Source: Macquaria australasica
Lineage: Eukaryota > Chordata > Actinopteri > Centrarchiformes > Percichthyidae
Assembly: GCA_005408345.1 (NCBI GenBank)
Contig: SEMN01000205.1
Coordinates: forward strand, 434,001 to 498,000
Length of the DNA stretch: 64,000 nucleotides
Reading direction: 5' to 3'
Shown here: one piece after another, positions 1 through 13,189 of the stretch
Layout of the letters: the number at the start of each line of letters is the position of its first letter
Numbering within the stretch: position 1 is the first letter of the stretch
Made by a program: the position numbers and the translations under genes
Notes under the pieces: model-generated
What the model was told of the DNA's origin: nothing
Databases searched by the model: none
Seen by the model: only the letters and a program-made list of their open reading frames with translations

Positions 1-1970
1 ATATCCTACATTCTATGGGGACATAGTGTCTGTGATACTACTAATACAGTTTATTCATTTTCTATTGTAATAGAATAATACAATTCTGACATATTTTGTG
101 TCTGTGGAATTCAACAATGAGTTTAAGATTGTGCCAGACTACAACACACTCTAAAAGGATATTTCCATAAAAATAAAAACTAGGCTATATGTTTTTAAAG
201 CCCCTGAAACCTTGGTTTCAAATCTATTTTTTCCATAACATTGACAATCAAAGTTAAAGATCAAAAACACACCCTTTGCTATTATTTGTTAAATCTTTAA
301 CAATCAATAACTCAGCTAATGTTTTCTTATTTTAAATCAGGACTGCGTGGCTGTGGTTTGAACAGATCTGATTGACAGTGGTATCTCTCCGGCAACATAA
401 TGCAGTGTTCATGTCATATCAATCATTCCGTAATTGCAAGCAGCCAAGTCAGAAGAAACGCATGTCAGCCTCCAAGTTGTAATTCCAAGTCTGAGATATC
501 AGAAATGTCTCACAGCTACAATATCTCCCACTTGGTGAGAAGAAGTACAGAAGTGTCAACGAACCACTGGCAACATGGCTGCACAGCCTCCATTGCTGAC
601 AGTTACATCTAAATAAAATCCAATATTCACAACAACAAAGAGATTTTAAAGGTTTAATGAAATGAGGAAGTATTGGATGTTGAGGATGGATGAATGGATG
701 TGAGGAAGGGGATGAAAGGTGATTAGAGGTGTGGTTGAGGCGTGGCCCCGCTCCCTAAGCTAACTAGTTAACTTCATTTAGTGCTAAAACAATCAATTCA
801 GCTAATTAAAGGGAGCTTTGTTTGCTTTGTTTGTATCCAGTTTCACTTGATAACGAACCGCTACAAATACGTAACACAACAATATAAGCTAATGCATTTA
901 AATAATGTGTCTACAAGGCAAGCAGTGGGGGGTAGCTATAGTAACTACCTTGGTATAGTGTGTGAACAAACCAGAATAACATTCTTGTTCTTCCCATTCT
1001 GCCGACATTGCGTGAATGCAACATAAGCAAACAACCCCCTAAATGTCATAATATTCAAATATTGCTAAATTCTGATTGGTGCCCAGAGGTACATGACATC
1101 AACTTTTTCCAGCTGAACTCCACCCACACCAACCCAGTGAGAAGAGCATGGTCAAATGCAAAAATACAGAAATCTCTCGTGCTGAATAACCACAACTGTG
1201 GCAAATTTGGCAAAAGAAAAGAAAAGAAATTTTGTGTGATCATGTATTGTAACCCCCATTACTTAAAAAGCTTCTTCAGAAAATGTGTTTTCAGCACCTT
1301 TAAATTAATCTTTAGGGTACATAAAAGGTCAAAGGTCATTATAAAACTCTTCCGCATGCCACAAAGATCAAGGTCCTTGTTTTCTAATAGACTCAGCCTG
1401 ACAACCCCTACCCTAACATATAATACAAGCTATCCTTTTTCCTCACACTTCTACAAAGTTCAACGAACTCCTTGTGAGTGAATATTGTTATTTGCTTCCT
1501 TGCGTAGCCGCAGTCTGCCTCACCTTCTTCTGTTTCACTCGGTGATTTCCAGGCAACCTTTTCAAGAATGGCTTTCCACAACTGCAGAAAACATGCATCA
1601 ACTTGTCGCGTTCAGCAGTTGGTTTAACACTTAGGTGGAGAGACATATATACCAAAAGCAGATTTTCCAGCTGAGAAAAGTGAGACTTGTGTTCTTTATG
1701 TGAAGCACAACAAGTTTGCTAATGCTGGTTTTGCATCTCTGTTGGTTGAAAAAAAAAAAAAAAATCTGCTTCCTGGAAATGAGACTTCCTCTGAATACTG
1801 ATATAATTAGAAATTAAGATGAAAACTTAATTAGTAAGTTGAAAGATTATATAATAAAATTCAAGCTAGAATGGGGATGGCACATTTATTGAGTGTTTAA
1901 AGGTAGATTCTTTGCTTTCAAGGAAAAGTTCCATAGCTAGGAAACCAGAAGTGTACTACTTGCAACAGAT
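1..1970. other. Intergenic DNA, no gene recognised
   Basis: AT-rich sequence with short chance open frames only. I see no codon bias, no protein family signature and no convincing exon with splice signals. A short A-run lies near 1,749. Confidence 0.6.
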
Positions 1971-1984
1971 GTGTGTGCACAAGC

Positions 1985-2048
1985 ATGGCACTGAAGCCTT
2001 ACCTGCTACTAGTGCTTTTGTCTACCACACATTTTCTTCACTCAGCAG
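1985..2048 (+). CDS. Possible first coding exon encoding a signal peptide
   Basis: An ATG at 1985 opens a 21-codon segment with a short polar start, a strongly hydrophobic core rich in leucine and a small-residue end (SAG). This is the layout of a cleavable signal peptide. It runs straight into a GT-GAGG splice donor at 2049, giving a phase-1 exon, which is common for secreted or cell-surface proteins. A TATATA-like stretch lies upstream near 1,647. I could not find a matching second exon downstream, so the gene is unidentified and may be spurious. Hydrophobic open frames of this length also arise by chance. Confidence 0.25.
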
Positions 2049-2399
2049 GTGAGGAGAACACCTCAGACAAAGCCCAAAATAGCTGTTGGTGTCAGGTTGT
2101 CAACACACAGGAAAAACCACAGAAACATTGTTTTAGCACAAACACAAAACTCCTCAAATTCTTTCATACAAAGAAGAGAAACTTAAGTGTGAACTTCCTT
2201 CCAACAAACTGGAGCAGGTCTTTGATGTGGGCAAGCTTTCCCAACAGTCCCCTTACACAATTGCCGGCTCAGGCTCATTATGTGATGCTGAATGAAAGTA
2301 AATACAAATTGCCACTGGGTTTCCTTGTTTTTGTGTTGAATATCCATCATGCATCTTTGTAAACAGTTTGAGTGGCTGCGAACACGCTGAGGGTAGCAC

Positions 2400-3340
2400 A
2401 GAAATGCTCTGTGAACTCTAAATCTTCAGCTATTCTGAGCATAATCACAAGGGAGTCTTGGCACCAATATAGAGTTGTACACAATATATCAAAACAGGAC
2501 TAAAAGATTTAATCTAATATCAATAAGTGATAATTTATCCACAATATATTGAATAATTTTTTTTAAATATATACCATTATTTGTTTCTTCATCCATTTTG
2601 TGCAAGTAGGTATAATTTTAAAACAGTGGAATTTGGCATACAGTGATTTTAAACAGACAGTAACTGTCCCTGAAGAAAGCCTTTAATTATCGAGTCACAT
2701 CTTCCCCAACTTTTAACAAACAGTTGTCAGCATAGGGGTGGTTATGCATATCTTGCAGCTTAAACATGTAGCCAAAACATCACTGACAGGCGTGGAAAAT
2801 AAAGACGACACAATATCAGTGAAAACAAAAACCATGCTCTGTGGGAAAACAGTTTTAATTAGGTGGATGGAATAGAAAAACTGAGTAGTGAATCTCTTTT
2901 TTTCATCCCTTTGAAAAACTATCTCATCTACTTTTTATCCAAACACACTGTCTGGAGCTGATTATGAGGACTGGACAGGAGATAATAAATATGGACTTTT
3001 TTTTTCACAATCAAAGCAGAACCTGTGAAGCCATCCTCCATATAAAAAATGTATGGCCTAGAGAGCCCTAATGGAGAGTGAAAGTAAAAGAGAGAAGATA
3101 GGGAGACGCTTGCTAATATACACAGTGACAAAGAAATGGGATTAATTGCAGTTGTGTGGTAACTGTGTCCCTAAATCACTGACATCCAGTAATGTACAGT
3201 ATGTGCTCATAGGCAGTGATCCAAAGTATTGATGTAAGTACTGCACAACAGTGGACTATATTAATGCCAGACTTCAAAGGACACCTGATGCTGCCATAAA
3301 TGAAGCAACAGTAAGACCGGGATTATGTAAACACTGGCAC
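2400..3340. other. Intergenic DNA, nothing recognised
   Basis: AT-rich non-coding sequence with no supported gene, RNA or repeat structure beyond short homopolymer runs. Confidence 0.5.
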
Positions 3341-3357
3341 TCTGGCTTTAAGAGTGG

Positions 3358-3609
3358 GGGCTCATCTGAAAAGAAATGGAACAACTCAACCCAGTGGAGC
3401 TGTTCTCTAAAGAAAACACTGACAGCATAATAAGTATCCACTCAAACGGACCTGTCCACATTAGCGAGTAAAGAAAGCTGATTTGAACATAGATGGGACA
3501 ACTCAGCCCGGCCACACTCTCCTCTAAAAGGATACCACTGACAACATAATAAGTGTTCTCTGAAACTCGTCCAAAATGGGTCCAAAATGGGATACATCCA
3601 GAGTTTATC
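3358..3609. repeat. Two-copy diverged tandem duplication, period about 117 bp
   Basis: Two adjacent units share the ordered words ATGG(A/G)ACAACTCA, CTCTAAA and CATAATAAGT at a constant offset of 117 bp, for example ATGGA at 3376 and ATGGG at 3493. The copies have diverged by many substitutions, so the duplication is old. The second unit ends in a short direct repeat of the word CCAAAATGGG around 3,570-3,592. A minus-strand open frame (3348-3683) crosses both units and so encodes a repeated hydrophobic peptide. I do not recognise it and treat it as non-coding. Confidence 0.55.
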
Positions 3610-3771
3610 TGCTGTAATGGAAGCAAATATGGCTCACACATGATGCCATATGCAATACAATATACTACCTGCACTTGGGGCAACTACAGAAGATTTTATT
3701 TGGACCATTTTCTTGTCCCTCACCCAATACTAATGCTACCAATGTATTTCATACAAAGATTCCAAATTAAA

Positions 3772-3835
3772 AATTAAATTTTTATTGTCAAATGCACAGA
3801 GAACAAGTTGTACTGTGCCCTTATCCTCCAGCACA
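3772..3835 (+). repeat. Possible 3' tail of a fish retroelement
   Basis: The stretch reading TTTTATTGTCAAATGCACAG and onwards resembles a frequent terminal fragment of fish non-LTR elements. It was recognised from memory only and no element body is visible next to it. Confidence 0.25.
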
Positions 3836-4235
3836 GCTCTGATAAGCTGCACTTTCCATTTAAAACAACATGCTTTTAGCTGCACTTAAGTATGTTTAAG
3901 TCACTGTCCCTTAAACCTAAAGCTCCTCAGGTAATATTCTTTTTTGGCCTCTCAGGGCCCTATTTTATGATTAATAAATACACTCTCAGCCAGTCAAATG
4001 GTCTCATTGCACTGAAACAGCTGTGCCAATCATAGTGAGGCGTGATGACAATGGCTCAAAAAAATGAAGAGTCTCCCGCATAAACAGGCAGAATTCCAGG
4101 TTATAACAGACCTGTCTGATGGACGGTGTGTGTGCCTGGTGTCATTTGCATGTAATTTAATGTGGGTAAACACAGTGGACAGCCATGTCTAATGTTTCTT
4201 AAGATGGAGGCTGCAGTATAGTATTTTGTTTGCTC

Positions 4236-4405
4236 CAAGACTCTACAGCCATGCTTGCTGTCGTGAGGTTGTACTTAGGTACAACGGTGCTTTAAGGTAA
4301 ATGCTCACATCAGCATACTAACGTATTTTTGGTGGGTATAATATAGTACAGCTGAAGCTGATAAGAATGTCATTAGTTTTGCAGGTATTTGGTCATAGAA
4401 TGATT
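4236..4405 (+). repeat. Partial copy of an interspersed repeat (family R1)
   Basis: Ordered words such as CTACAGCCATGCT, GTGAGGTTGTACT, AGCTGAAGCTG, AATGTCATTAG and GGTATTTGGTCATA match the larger copy at 13,190-14,190 in the same orientation. Two copies in the opposite orientation lie at 6,930-7,290 and 32,985-33,570. I call this shared family R1. It looks like a non-autonomous mobile element common in fish genomes, but I cannot name its class. Confidence 0.55.
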
Positions 4406-5373
4406 TTAATTTTGCTTTGAACTCGAGCATTTTCAGTTAAGCTTTTACATTTTACACTTCAGGTTTTTCAATTTTAATTTCCATGTTCAAACTGCTATCT
4501 CAAAGCATCCATTTGCTAATTAAATAGCCACTTTCCTCGTTCAGTTTCCTTTTTACTTTTAAACATTTAATTACATCCTAATTATCCTTAGTAATAGAGT
4601 AAAAATGCTTATATGCAATTTTCTTGTTCCATTTCCCTTTGAATTTTATTTATGGGTTAAATTACTCCCCATTTTGTAGTTCTCTCCTGGTGATGTAAAA
4701 TTAAATTTACCAGTTTGTTCGGAAAACATAAAGAGCAATCTTGTTGGCATGAGCAGTCACCATAGCTGAACAGACAGACAGAAATGCAATGTCCTTTGAC
4801 AGAAAAAAAAATGGGGGAAAAAATTAAGGCTAAAGTATTGTTTATTGTCCTAGCACCAAACAAGCCATTAAGCCAAAGTCCAGCATAGAAAGGCTGGGTG
4901 AATGTGGTCTGGACTCTGTGGAGGAGAGTCATGGTTTCAGAGACAAACTACATAGCTGCTCTGTGATTCAGGTACACTCCTGCTGTGGAGGACTGAGAAC
5001 CTGAGATGGGTGTTTTCATTTTATTATGTCTGCATTCATAAAGACTGTTTAAACAAGAAGGATAAGCGGTTATAGATAATGGATGTTTGAACAAGTTAAT
5101 GCCCAAGACTCGTCACTGAATTCAAATCCACATTAAGCTCCCTGCTCTGCTAATATTCTTGTAAGTAACTGCCACAAAAACTCCTCCCCCTCTCCACTCC
5201 CCTTCCCAGTAACAACGTCCAGTCAGACTCTTTCCACTCAGGACCTGCCACCAATGAGTGAATCTGTCTCATGACTACAATATGACAGTTGTGGACTCAT
5301 AAATGCTGCTTTTCTGTTCCCGTCAGATAATAACACCTGTGTGTGCAGTGTTTGGATCCAGTGTGATTTCTTA

Positions 5374-6328
5374 TTAACATTTTAAGAGACTGGCTCTGGT
5401 CTTGGGCACTTCCCGTGGATTTGCCAGTAAAACATCCACTTCAGTCAATGTCAGAATGTCCTGTAGTTTATCTCTGGTCTCTGATTCAGAGGGATAATTG
5501 TGCAGAAACTCATCTGTGCGTGAGAGCTGCTCGAGCTCAGCGTTCTTTGTCCTCAACTCAGTGATCTCCTGCTCCAGCTACTCCTGAAGCCCGTTGACTC
5601 GTCTTACTTCTGGATCAGGAATCTGATCTTCTGCTACACATTAGAGCTCCTTCTCTCAAAGAGACGGATCAGCTCAGTGAAGATCTTCTCACTGTCCTCC
5701 ACTGCTTTATTAGCAGAGCGATTGATAGCCTCCACCTCCTGTTGAAGCACCTTCACATCTTTCTTTCTGTCCTGGATTCTCTGTTGGATTTTTTGCCGAC
5801 TCACCTCGAGCTCTCTCTGCCTTTCAGTCCTTTCTGTGAGACTGTGTCGTGGCCTTTATGTTCATCCACAGAACAGAGATAACGGATACATTGCTGATCA
5901 GTACACCAGAACATCTTCATCCCCTCATTATGACGAAAGCAGATGTTCTCCTGAAGCTTCTTGGAGGGGTCTACCAGCTTGTGTTTGTGCTGCGTCATAG
6001 TGAGGTTGGGGGTGTTTCTCACAGTAAGAGGCCAGACACATCAGAAAAGGAATTGAGGGCTTTCATCTCTCTCCCAGGTCTGGCATAGCAGTGATCAGCA
6101 GGATTTTTCCAGGGCAGGCCTCAGTGTGAATGTCTATCTACACTGAGGACAGCTGTGGATTTTCTTCTGATCCTCTTCATCCCAGAAACTTTTAATACAA
6201 CTCATGCAGTAGTTGTGACCACAGGGAATAGCCACTGGATTCTTCAGTAGATCCAGACAGATCAACCAAGAGAATGTTTCCCGGTCCAGCTTAACCCCTT
6301 TCAGAGGCAGTGACTGTGTGAGTTTCAC
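5374..6328 (-). pseudogene. Broken TRIM-type (finTRIM-like) E3 ubiquitin ligase relic
   Basis: On the minus strand three family blocks appear in order. A RING block (6328-6134) contains CGHNYCMSC and ends in CPQCR. A B-box block (6022-5801) contains the CFRHNEGMKMFWC and CSVDEHKGHD motifs. A coiled-coil block (5800-5374) includes LQQEVEAINRSANK and FLHNYPS. Intact fish TRIMs ubiquitinate targets, often in antiviral signalling. This copy cannot do so. The first RING zinc cysteine is lost (WLIC where CSIC is usual), the frame shifts between RING and B-box, TAG stops interrupt the coiled coil, and the B30.2 domain is absent after about 5374. The coiled coil runs without visible introns, so it could be a retrocopy or derive from an intron-poor TRIM. 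Confidence 0.8.
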
Positions 6329-6929
6329 TTTCCCCGAACAGTAGAAAGAGCCTGCACAAATCTAACACAAAACTTTGTTCCTTGTCCTTTTGTTCACTTA
6401 CTGATCTTCACGTAATTTCTCCTGTCGGCTCTTGTTGGTTACACCCATCGTCACACTGGCAGATCTGGGAAGGGGAGGTAACAAGGAAACATACGGACAG
6501 AGTGGAGCTCGCTGTGTCTGAGATCAGAAAGAAGAGGTAGGGGATATCAGGCTTTGACTTGTTCCAGAAAGAGGAGTGGCCTGAAAGAGATGCTGTGTGT
6601 TTAACCTTTGTTTAAAGCATAAAGCTCAGAATATGACTAATAAAAATGGAACACAGTAACTTGGGAACACGTTTTTCTCACCATACACAGTTGAATATAG
6701 TACAAAGTACAAATCAAAAATAACTAATCCCTCTAGATGCAGGTGTTGACCACTTTGATACCTTTTCTCCTGGTTCTGTTTTCAGAAGACAAAACGTTAT
6801 GCTGAAAACAATGTATTAACCAGATTAGGGATAGGATAAGGTTAATTTGCACATGTTTTGAGTTTAGAAGTGATCCTGTTCTTTAAATTCACTGGTACAG
6901 CTGTTATAATTGATAGAAAAATGTATCTG

Positions 6930-7290
6930 TCTTGATAACTATTTAATGGATTGCCATGAAATATGTGGTCCCCAGAGGTTGTATCCTGCTGACTGCGGTG
7001 AACCCCTGACTTTTCCTTAATATTTTTGTTTTTTATAGAAATATTTCAACGTCAAGATTGCTGTGAATTTTGGTACAGAATTCTATGGTCCCCAGAGGAT
7101 AAATTGTAATAAATCTGATCCCCAGTAAAAATTTCAATATATCCAATACTTTGGTTTATGACCAAATACCTGCAAAATTAATGGCATTCCCATCAGCCTC
7201 AGCTGTACTTCAGCTGTACTCCTCAGCTGTATTATCAAATGTTAGCATGCTGATACAGTCTCACAGAGTCGCTAGCATGACTGTAGACAG
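6930..7290 (-). repeat. Copy of interspersed repeat R1, reverse orientation
   Basis: The words GGTTTATGACCAAATACCTGC, CATTCCCATCAGC, CAGCTGTACT and GCTAGCATG(A/T)CTGTAGAC occur in the same order as in the copy inside the lct gene at 32,985-33,570. This is the reverse of the copy at 13,190-14,190. Confidence 0.6.
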
Positions 7291-8335
7291 ACTGTAAGGA
7301 AACCAACTGTCCATCAACACCTGTGTGGAGGTTTTTACCAAGCGAGTGTCAGAATGGCAACATTTGACATAGAAAAGTGACTTTTATTTTTCTAAGAGTT
7401 TGAATGACACAGAAATGTGGCAAGAGAGACTGTTTCTCACCTGTGTTGACACTCGTCTTGTCAGCCTTGTCAGGAGTGGTGACACCTATCTGGGCTTCAG
7501 AAAAAGCGAGTGACATAAAATAGAGGCTTTCATTGGAAAATTTAGCTCACTGTAACTGGAGACAAAAGAGAAACCTAAATACTATGACAAACCAGAATGC
7601 TGTCGTTGTCGAGGCCCTGCAGCTATGCTGTATAATTTGACATTTTGTTTTAATCCAGCAAAGTGATATCGACATAAACCTAAATGAGTCACAGTCTGCA
7701 CAATAGCACTTTTTTGTTGTCGTTTGCAGTACTTTCAAGTCAGTTTTGTGTCTCAGATGAATCTCTGGAGCAGGATGGGTTTGCTCCAAGCTGTCAGTCA
7801 CCTGTCGACTTACTTACTTAGAATCTCTGTGAAAATAATGTGACCTGGGTTTAATTTAATAATTTACTTTGCCATTTATATTGGGGGGCTTTGCCTTCAG
7901 GTTTTGGTGCTAATGGTAAAGGCTACCCCCAATAAGACAAGCAACTGATACACTTTTAGTCTATTTATGACTAAGTGTTAAAGTTAAGATTTCTGGAGCA
8001 AAACTTGAACATACACACTTGGTAATGTGTGGCCATTTGTAGAGTGAGGTGGGTAGGATTTGAGTGGAAATGCACCCTGAACCAGGCTCACAGTGATCAC
8101 AGATCACAGTGCATTCTGAGTGGAATGTCCTCCATGACTGTACCTTATTGTCTGCGCACTCCTTTGGTTTTTGGGTGGGTATCAAAAAAGACTGCTTGAG
8201 TTTTCAGAGCAATGAAACTCCACCTATGATGGAGTCAGGGAATCAAAGTGCCAGGGAGAGGTCAGCGATGACTTTACAAACAACTTCTATTACTGTACTG
8301 TCATGACATATAGGATCACAACAAATATGATATAG

Positions 8336-8513
8336 GTGTGACTGTGAGTGTGAATGTTTGTCTGTCTCTATGTGTCAGCCCTGTGATTGACTGGCGACCA
8401 GTCCTGGGTGTACCCCGCCTCTCGCCCAATGGCAGCTGGGATTGGCTCCAGCCCCCCGTGACCCTCTAAGAGGATAAGCGGTATAGACAATGGATGGATG
8501 GATGGATGGATGA
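8336..8513 (+). repeat. Fish interspersed repeat ending in a (TGGA)n tail
   Basis: The segment contains GATTGACTGGCGACC, TGTACCCCGCCTCTCGCCCA and GGATAAGCGG and ends in TGGATGGATGGA units. This combination is a very common dispersed repeat in teleost genomes, probably the 3' part of a non-LTR element. A short tail-only fragment with the GGATAAGCGGTTATAGA word lies at about 5,060-5,085. Confidence 0.65.
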
Positions 8514-8514
8514 T

Positions 8515-11500
8515 AATTTGGTGATTTATTAGCTCACAGGGTCACAGTTTTGAACCCCATACCCTTTCAGTGTTTCTTCTGTATTCTACCTGCGGAGTTA
8601 CACAGGGAATCCTAAACACTTTTAGGGGTATACTCTACTTACTGAGAAACATAGAGTAGAAACTATAATCCACCCAGAGATTAATCTTAAATCTTTGGCA
8701 GGTGGACCAGAATATCATAAAGTGCAATAAAAGCCAATGGCTTTATTTACTAGTTTATACTAGTTTTGCCAGTACAAAACAATATGCATTTTGTCTTCAT
8801 TGTACCAAAATACTAATAAGCCACAACTAATTCCTCTCTGCTAACAGAAGCAGCTTGTACACCCAAACGCTGTCAACAACCCTCCAGAAGTGCCAATACA
8901 GGCCTTTCAAAACACCTGCTTCATCAAATCTAGCTGCTTTTCTTCCAAACACGGCTAATAATTCTATTTGAGCTCCTGAGTTGTCCAAGATCTGCAGGAA
9001 ATACTCACTGTATGCCTTCATTGTAATATTGCTTTGACAGCAGTGGATGAATTTCCTGCATGTTATGACGGGAAGATCAATTCTTCCAAACCCACGATAG
9101 CTGAGCATTCTCCAGAGAGCACAGCATTATCTTTTAAGAGATAAGCTAAGGTTGGCACATTCGCACGCTGTAGGTTAATGCAATTCAAAGTAGGACATAG
9201 GAGCAGAGGATATATGCCAGGGCATGCAAATGTGGCACACATGATCAGTGGCGGAAATTGCTGGTACTGCGATAAACTGCTGTGAGAGAACAGGGTTTCA
9301 TTTGTAACCCTTTTGGAATAATCTAATAATGTTCCTCTTTTCCATTATCTTATTTAATTTCAAGATTTCAGCCACCCACAGAAGAAGGGAAAGGGCTAAC
9401 AGGGCGTGTGTTTGTGCATTCAGCTAACTTAATTAAGGCCCAGGGTTTTAGTCCTTTCTGTCGTGAATGCTCAGCTCATTGATTTGACCCACTGGTCCAG
9501 CACAGAGACAACTTTCTTTCAGACTCAAGTGATTTTTATCCAAGATGGGGAAAAGCGAGATTTCTAGACTCTAGACGGGGGCCGCAGTATGCAAGATCTG
9601 CATGAATGCATACTGATTGCTATAGGTCAATTGATACTGTAGGAATGGGAAACAGGCCTGCAGGCTGTAACTTGTTCTTCTGTCGTCTCAGCTGTCAGAT
9701 CAAAACACGGTAAGCATATTAAAGTAGACAGTGAGCACTCATCGAGGAATTCATGCACCAAGGACCTAAACACATGATCCATGATACACAAACGCCTGAA
9801 CACTATATACTTCTGAGGCACATTCAGTGTGGATGATTTTCTTTTACATTTACTGCAGAAGTAAAGTTGTAGCTAGCATTATTTGACAATTTAAATTTAA
9901 TTTAGTCACCAAATTAATTTGAAAAATCTCTTGTATTTCCATATTGTGACATAAGATATTGTTACAGTGCAGTAAGTGTCTGGTCCAGAATGTGATTTAA
10001 CATGCAGGCTAAGAAGGATTTAAACCTGTTAGCAATATCTGATATGGACTGTGGGACCAGAGAAAAGCTTCAAGCCCCAGTTGTTTCTGGTCGGGTTGGA
10101 AGCCAGGACACTATCCAAAGTGCTAATGAGAAGACTGGCACTGAGGCTCACAGTACTGTAAATCCAAGTAGATAGTTAGTTTTATGGGACCTGATCTGAG
10201 AACAGAAAAAGAATAGAAGGATGATGAAAATATATGTCTTTGAAACAAGATTTCAGGAATGCTTTTTAAAATAGAATAGAATACAATGCAATGCAATAGA
10301 AACATCAACCAACACTGACACACAACCATGACTGACACATGGCATGCAAGTGATCAATCAAAGCACTTTACCCCGTGTACAAATGACTGGAGCTATGGAA
10401 TGTAATTCAAAACGCTACAAGAACACACATAAGTGGTTTTGGATGTAATGTGAAGCTTTTCCTCTGTCGCAGGTTTAAAGGAGGGACAACCAACAGGAGA
10501 TAGCAACAGCTTGCTATATATCCTTCCTCCACAGTTTAAGGTGCAGTAAGTGGATAAGAGGGATTAATGATATCCAAGCCACAATACACCAGCCAATCCT
10601 GTTAAGCCAAGCCAGGCACGGTGGCAGTAGTTCAGATGTGTATGGTCCCTCGTGGGTCTCCTGACACTGAGGATCCCTCATGATGACGGTTATCGTGCCT
10701 GCCTGCGTATGTACCATCTCCCTATTGTATTTGTATGTTCCCCCGTGTGTTTCTCTCGCTCTTTTATTCTTTGTCTTTCTCTTCCTCTCCGTCTCAGTTT
10801 TTCAATGCAGTTCATGAGACTCTGTTGGCATGACCACGTAAATATTTTATGTTTTTCTGTCTTTTCTTTTCCTCCTTACTTTATAATTTATACCATACCT
10901 CTTTTACTTTTCACCAATGCTGACCCTCTGTGATAATGAGACATCACTCACTGGACTATTAGATCCTTTCTGCTTTGCCGGCTGCACAGATGCTCAATTC
11001 AAAGCACATCCGTATAGCTAAATAATCCCTCCTAGATTTACGGAAAAGGCTGGAACAGTTTCCTTCTCACTTTTCACTCAGTTCTTTATTTTGTGTTTTT
11101 CATTAGATTTGGCTTAAGACTTCAAAATAAGAAGATGAAATGTGTTATTTCAGTGGATTAGGTGTATACTTGTTTCTGGAGTCGGACAATCCCTTGTTTT
11201 GTTACAGCAAATTTCAGTCCCCCAGGTCCTGAATACCTACGCAGAACCTGAAACAAGCAATACAGTACATTTTGTGTGTCTAAGCTTCATAGAGTATGAT
11301 TCAGATTGCAGGCTTGTTCACAATCCCGCACAATAATGCTGCTCTGGAACATCCATGAGGGACTAAGCGTTGTGGAGAACAATTCCAGCAGAGTCCAAGT
11401 CCTGTGACAGTGTAATAAACAGAATGCAGCTCTAATCCACCAACAACACCGACACAGAAAGACAGCTCGAGGTATGACATTGAGGTGGAAAAGGTGCTTT

Positions 11501-13185
11501 GATTCTTACTTTCACCACAGTGCAATCTCTACGCCAGTGGTGAGCAGCATTACTATGGTAACAGCGGATTATCATCTATTACATAACTGGGGCTGTGCAC
11601 TTAAACCTGCTGGATAAAGAGCCACATTGTGTTGGTTTTGTTGGTGTCTTGTACAGTATAGACAGTACAGACTGCGCTACGTGTGGCTTAACTGAGTTTC
11701 GCAATTGCAATTTTCCATTAATTAATATTTAGACAGATCCTTAAGAATACAATAAAATACAGTAAAAACCAAGCCTGCAGCCCTGCAGCACTGATTGCAC
11801 CATTTCATTCATTCAGGTAACCCTAACCCTTAAAAGATAAGAGGATAGCAAAAAGGAAAACATTTGCATTACTGTGGTCATACACAAGCAGTACATGGAT
11901 CCTCAAATATTCCATTTAGCTATTTAGCTATACACTCATTCCTCAGTATTTATAATGTGTTTGTGTTTGTAAAACTTGCCTCTTGCCTACATTCAAAATA
12001 CTTGACTTGTTACCACACTGGACAATAAACAGAACTAGAAACTGAGTTTTTGTATGCTGTTTTAGATGTAGTCATTTTATGTCAAACGCTTATACTTTTG
12101 CCTGTTGCAAAAGCTGATCACGAAAGGTCAAGATAATCTCCTACATACATGCCCAACATCCTGCACCCCTTCACTCTGTCACTGTAAAAATCAGTGCCTG
12201 ATTGTCTTACTGGGTGAAAATAAGAGCCACTCATGTAATTTAAACCCATGGCCTGCATGATTCCCCTCCACAGCTAATCACATAAGAGGTTCACTAATAA
12301 ACATGGGCACACACTTAACACACACTTAACACACATACACTTTTTGCACAATATTACACAATTGTAAAACTGCAGGCATTTTATACTCTCCTACACACGG
12401 GAGAAATAACATGACAGTAACGCAAGCTAAATAATAAAGTGCCACTAGTCTGTTGACGGTAGCATGTGGGAGAGAGGAACACTTTAATCAGATGTTTTCT
12501 CAGAGCAACAAAGATACTATAAATGGGGTATGGAATTTAGTAATGTATTACTATGCATGCACCTGTTACTCATGTGAGCCAGTCTAGACTGGGAATCTTC
12601 TGAGTGAAAGCAGAAAATGTGAAATTTTAAACAGGCAGTTTTCACAGATGTAATTCTAGGACTGATAAATCCATTGCACTCTCTATAAACCATGTTGTGC
12701 TCGCCTCAGCACACAGAAGAAGCCAAACACTGAACGCCTACAGGGACTTTTACCATGCACTCCAGTCAACAGTGAAATCCACCAGGGCAAGTGTATCTCT
12801 CACTCCTAATTACTATGTTCCCTGGTGAAATTTAGACTCATTTATTCCTTTTCTTCCCTGAAAGCACTTTTCATGTAGAGCCCCTTGAAACATTTTGATT
12901 GTGTTCTTTAAATCAAGAATAGCAATTAAGCAGAGAACTGGTATTCACCGCGGGGCTGAACCCCAACAGGTAGTTTAATTTAAGCAATCTGTTTGTCGAA
13001 GATGTCCAGCTGATCTAGTTAGCGCTGTGTTATTATTACCATAACTAAGGAGTTAGTCTACTGTCGTTCCTACTTTCCCAAAAATGTGTTTTTCTGATTG
13101 TTAAACATTTTCAGACCGCACACTTGTGTGTTAATGTCTGCTGTAATTTGGTGCCTCTCATGGTACAACGCAGCATAACAATGTT
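8515..13185. other. Intergenic DNA, no gene recognised
   Basis: Many short chance frames but no family signature. A short (ACACTTAAC) direct repeat lies near 12,310-12,340. No RNA gene or splice-bounded exon could be supported. Confidence 0.5.
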
Positions 13186-13189
13186 TGCT

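Noticed and set aside
8827..9108. 93-codon minus-strand frame with plausible-looking protein composition
   Set aside because: No recognised motif or splice partner. Left as intergenic.
11815..11832. CCCTAACCCTTAA word resembling telomere repeat
   Set aside because: Only two imperfect units, so chance occurrence.
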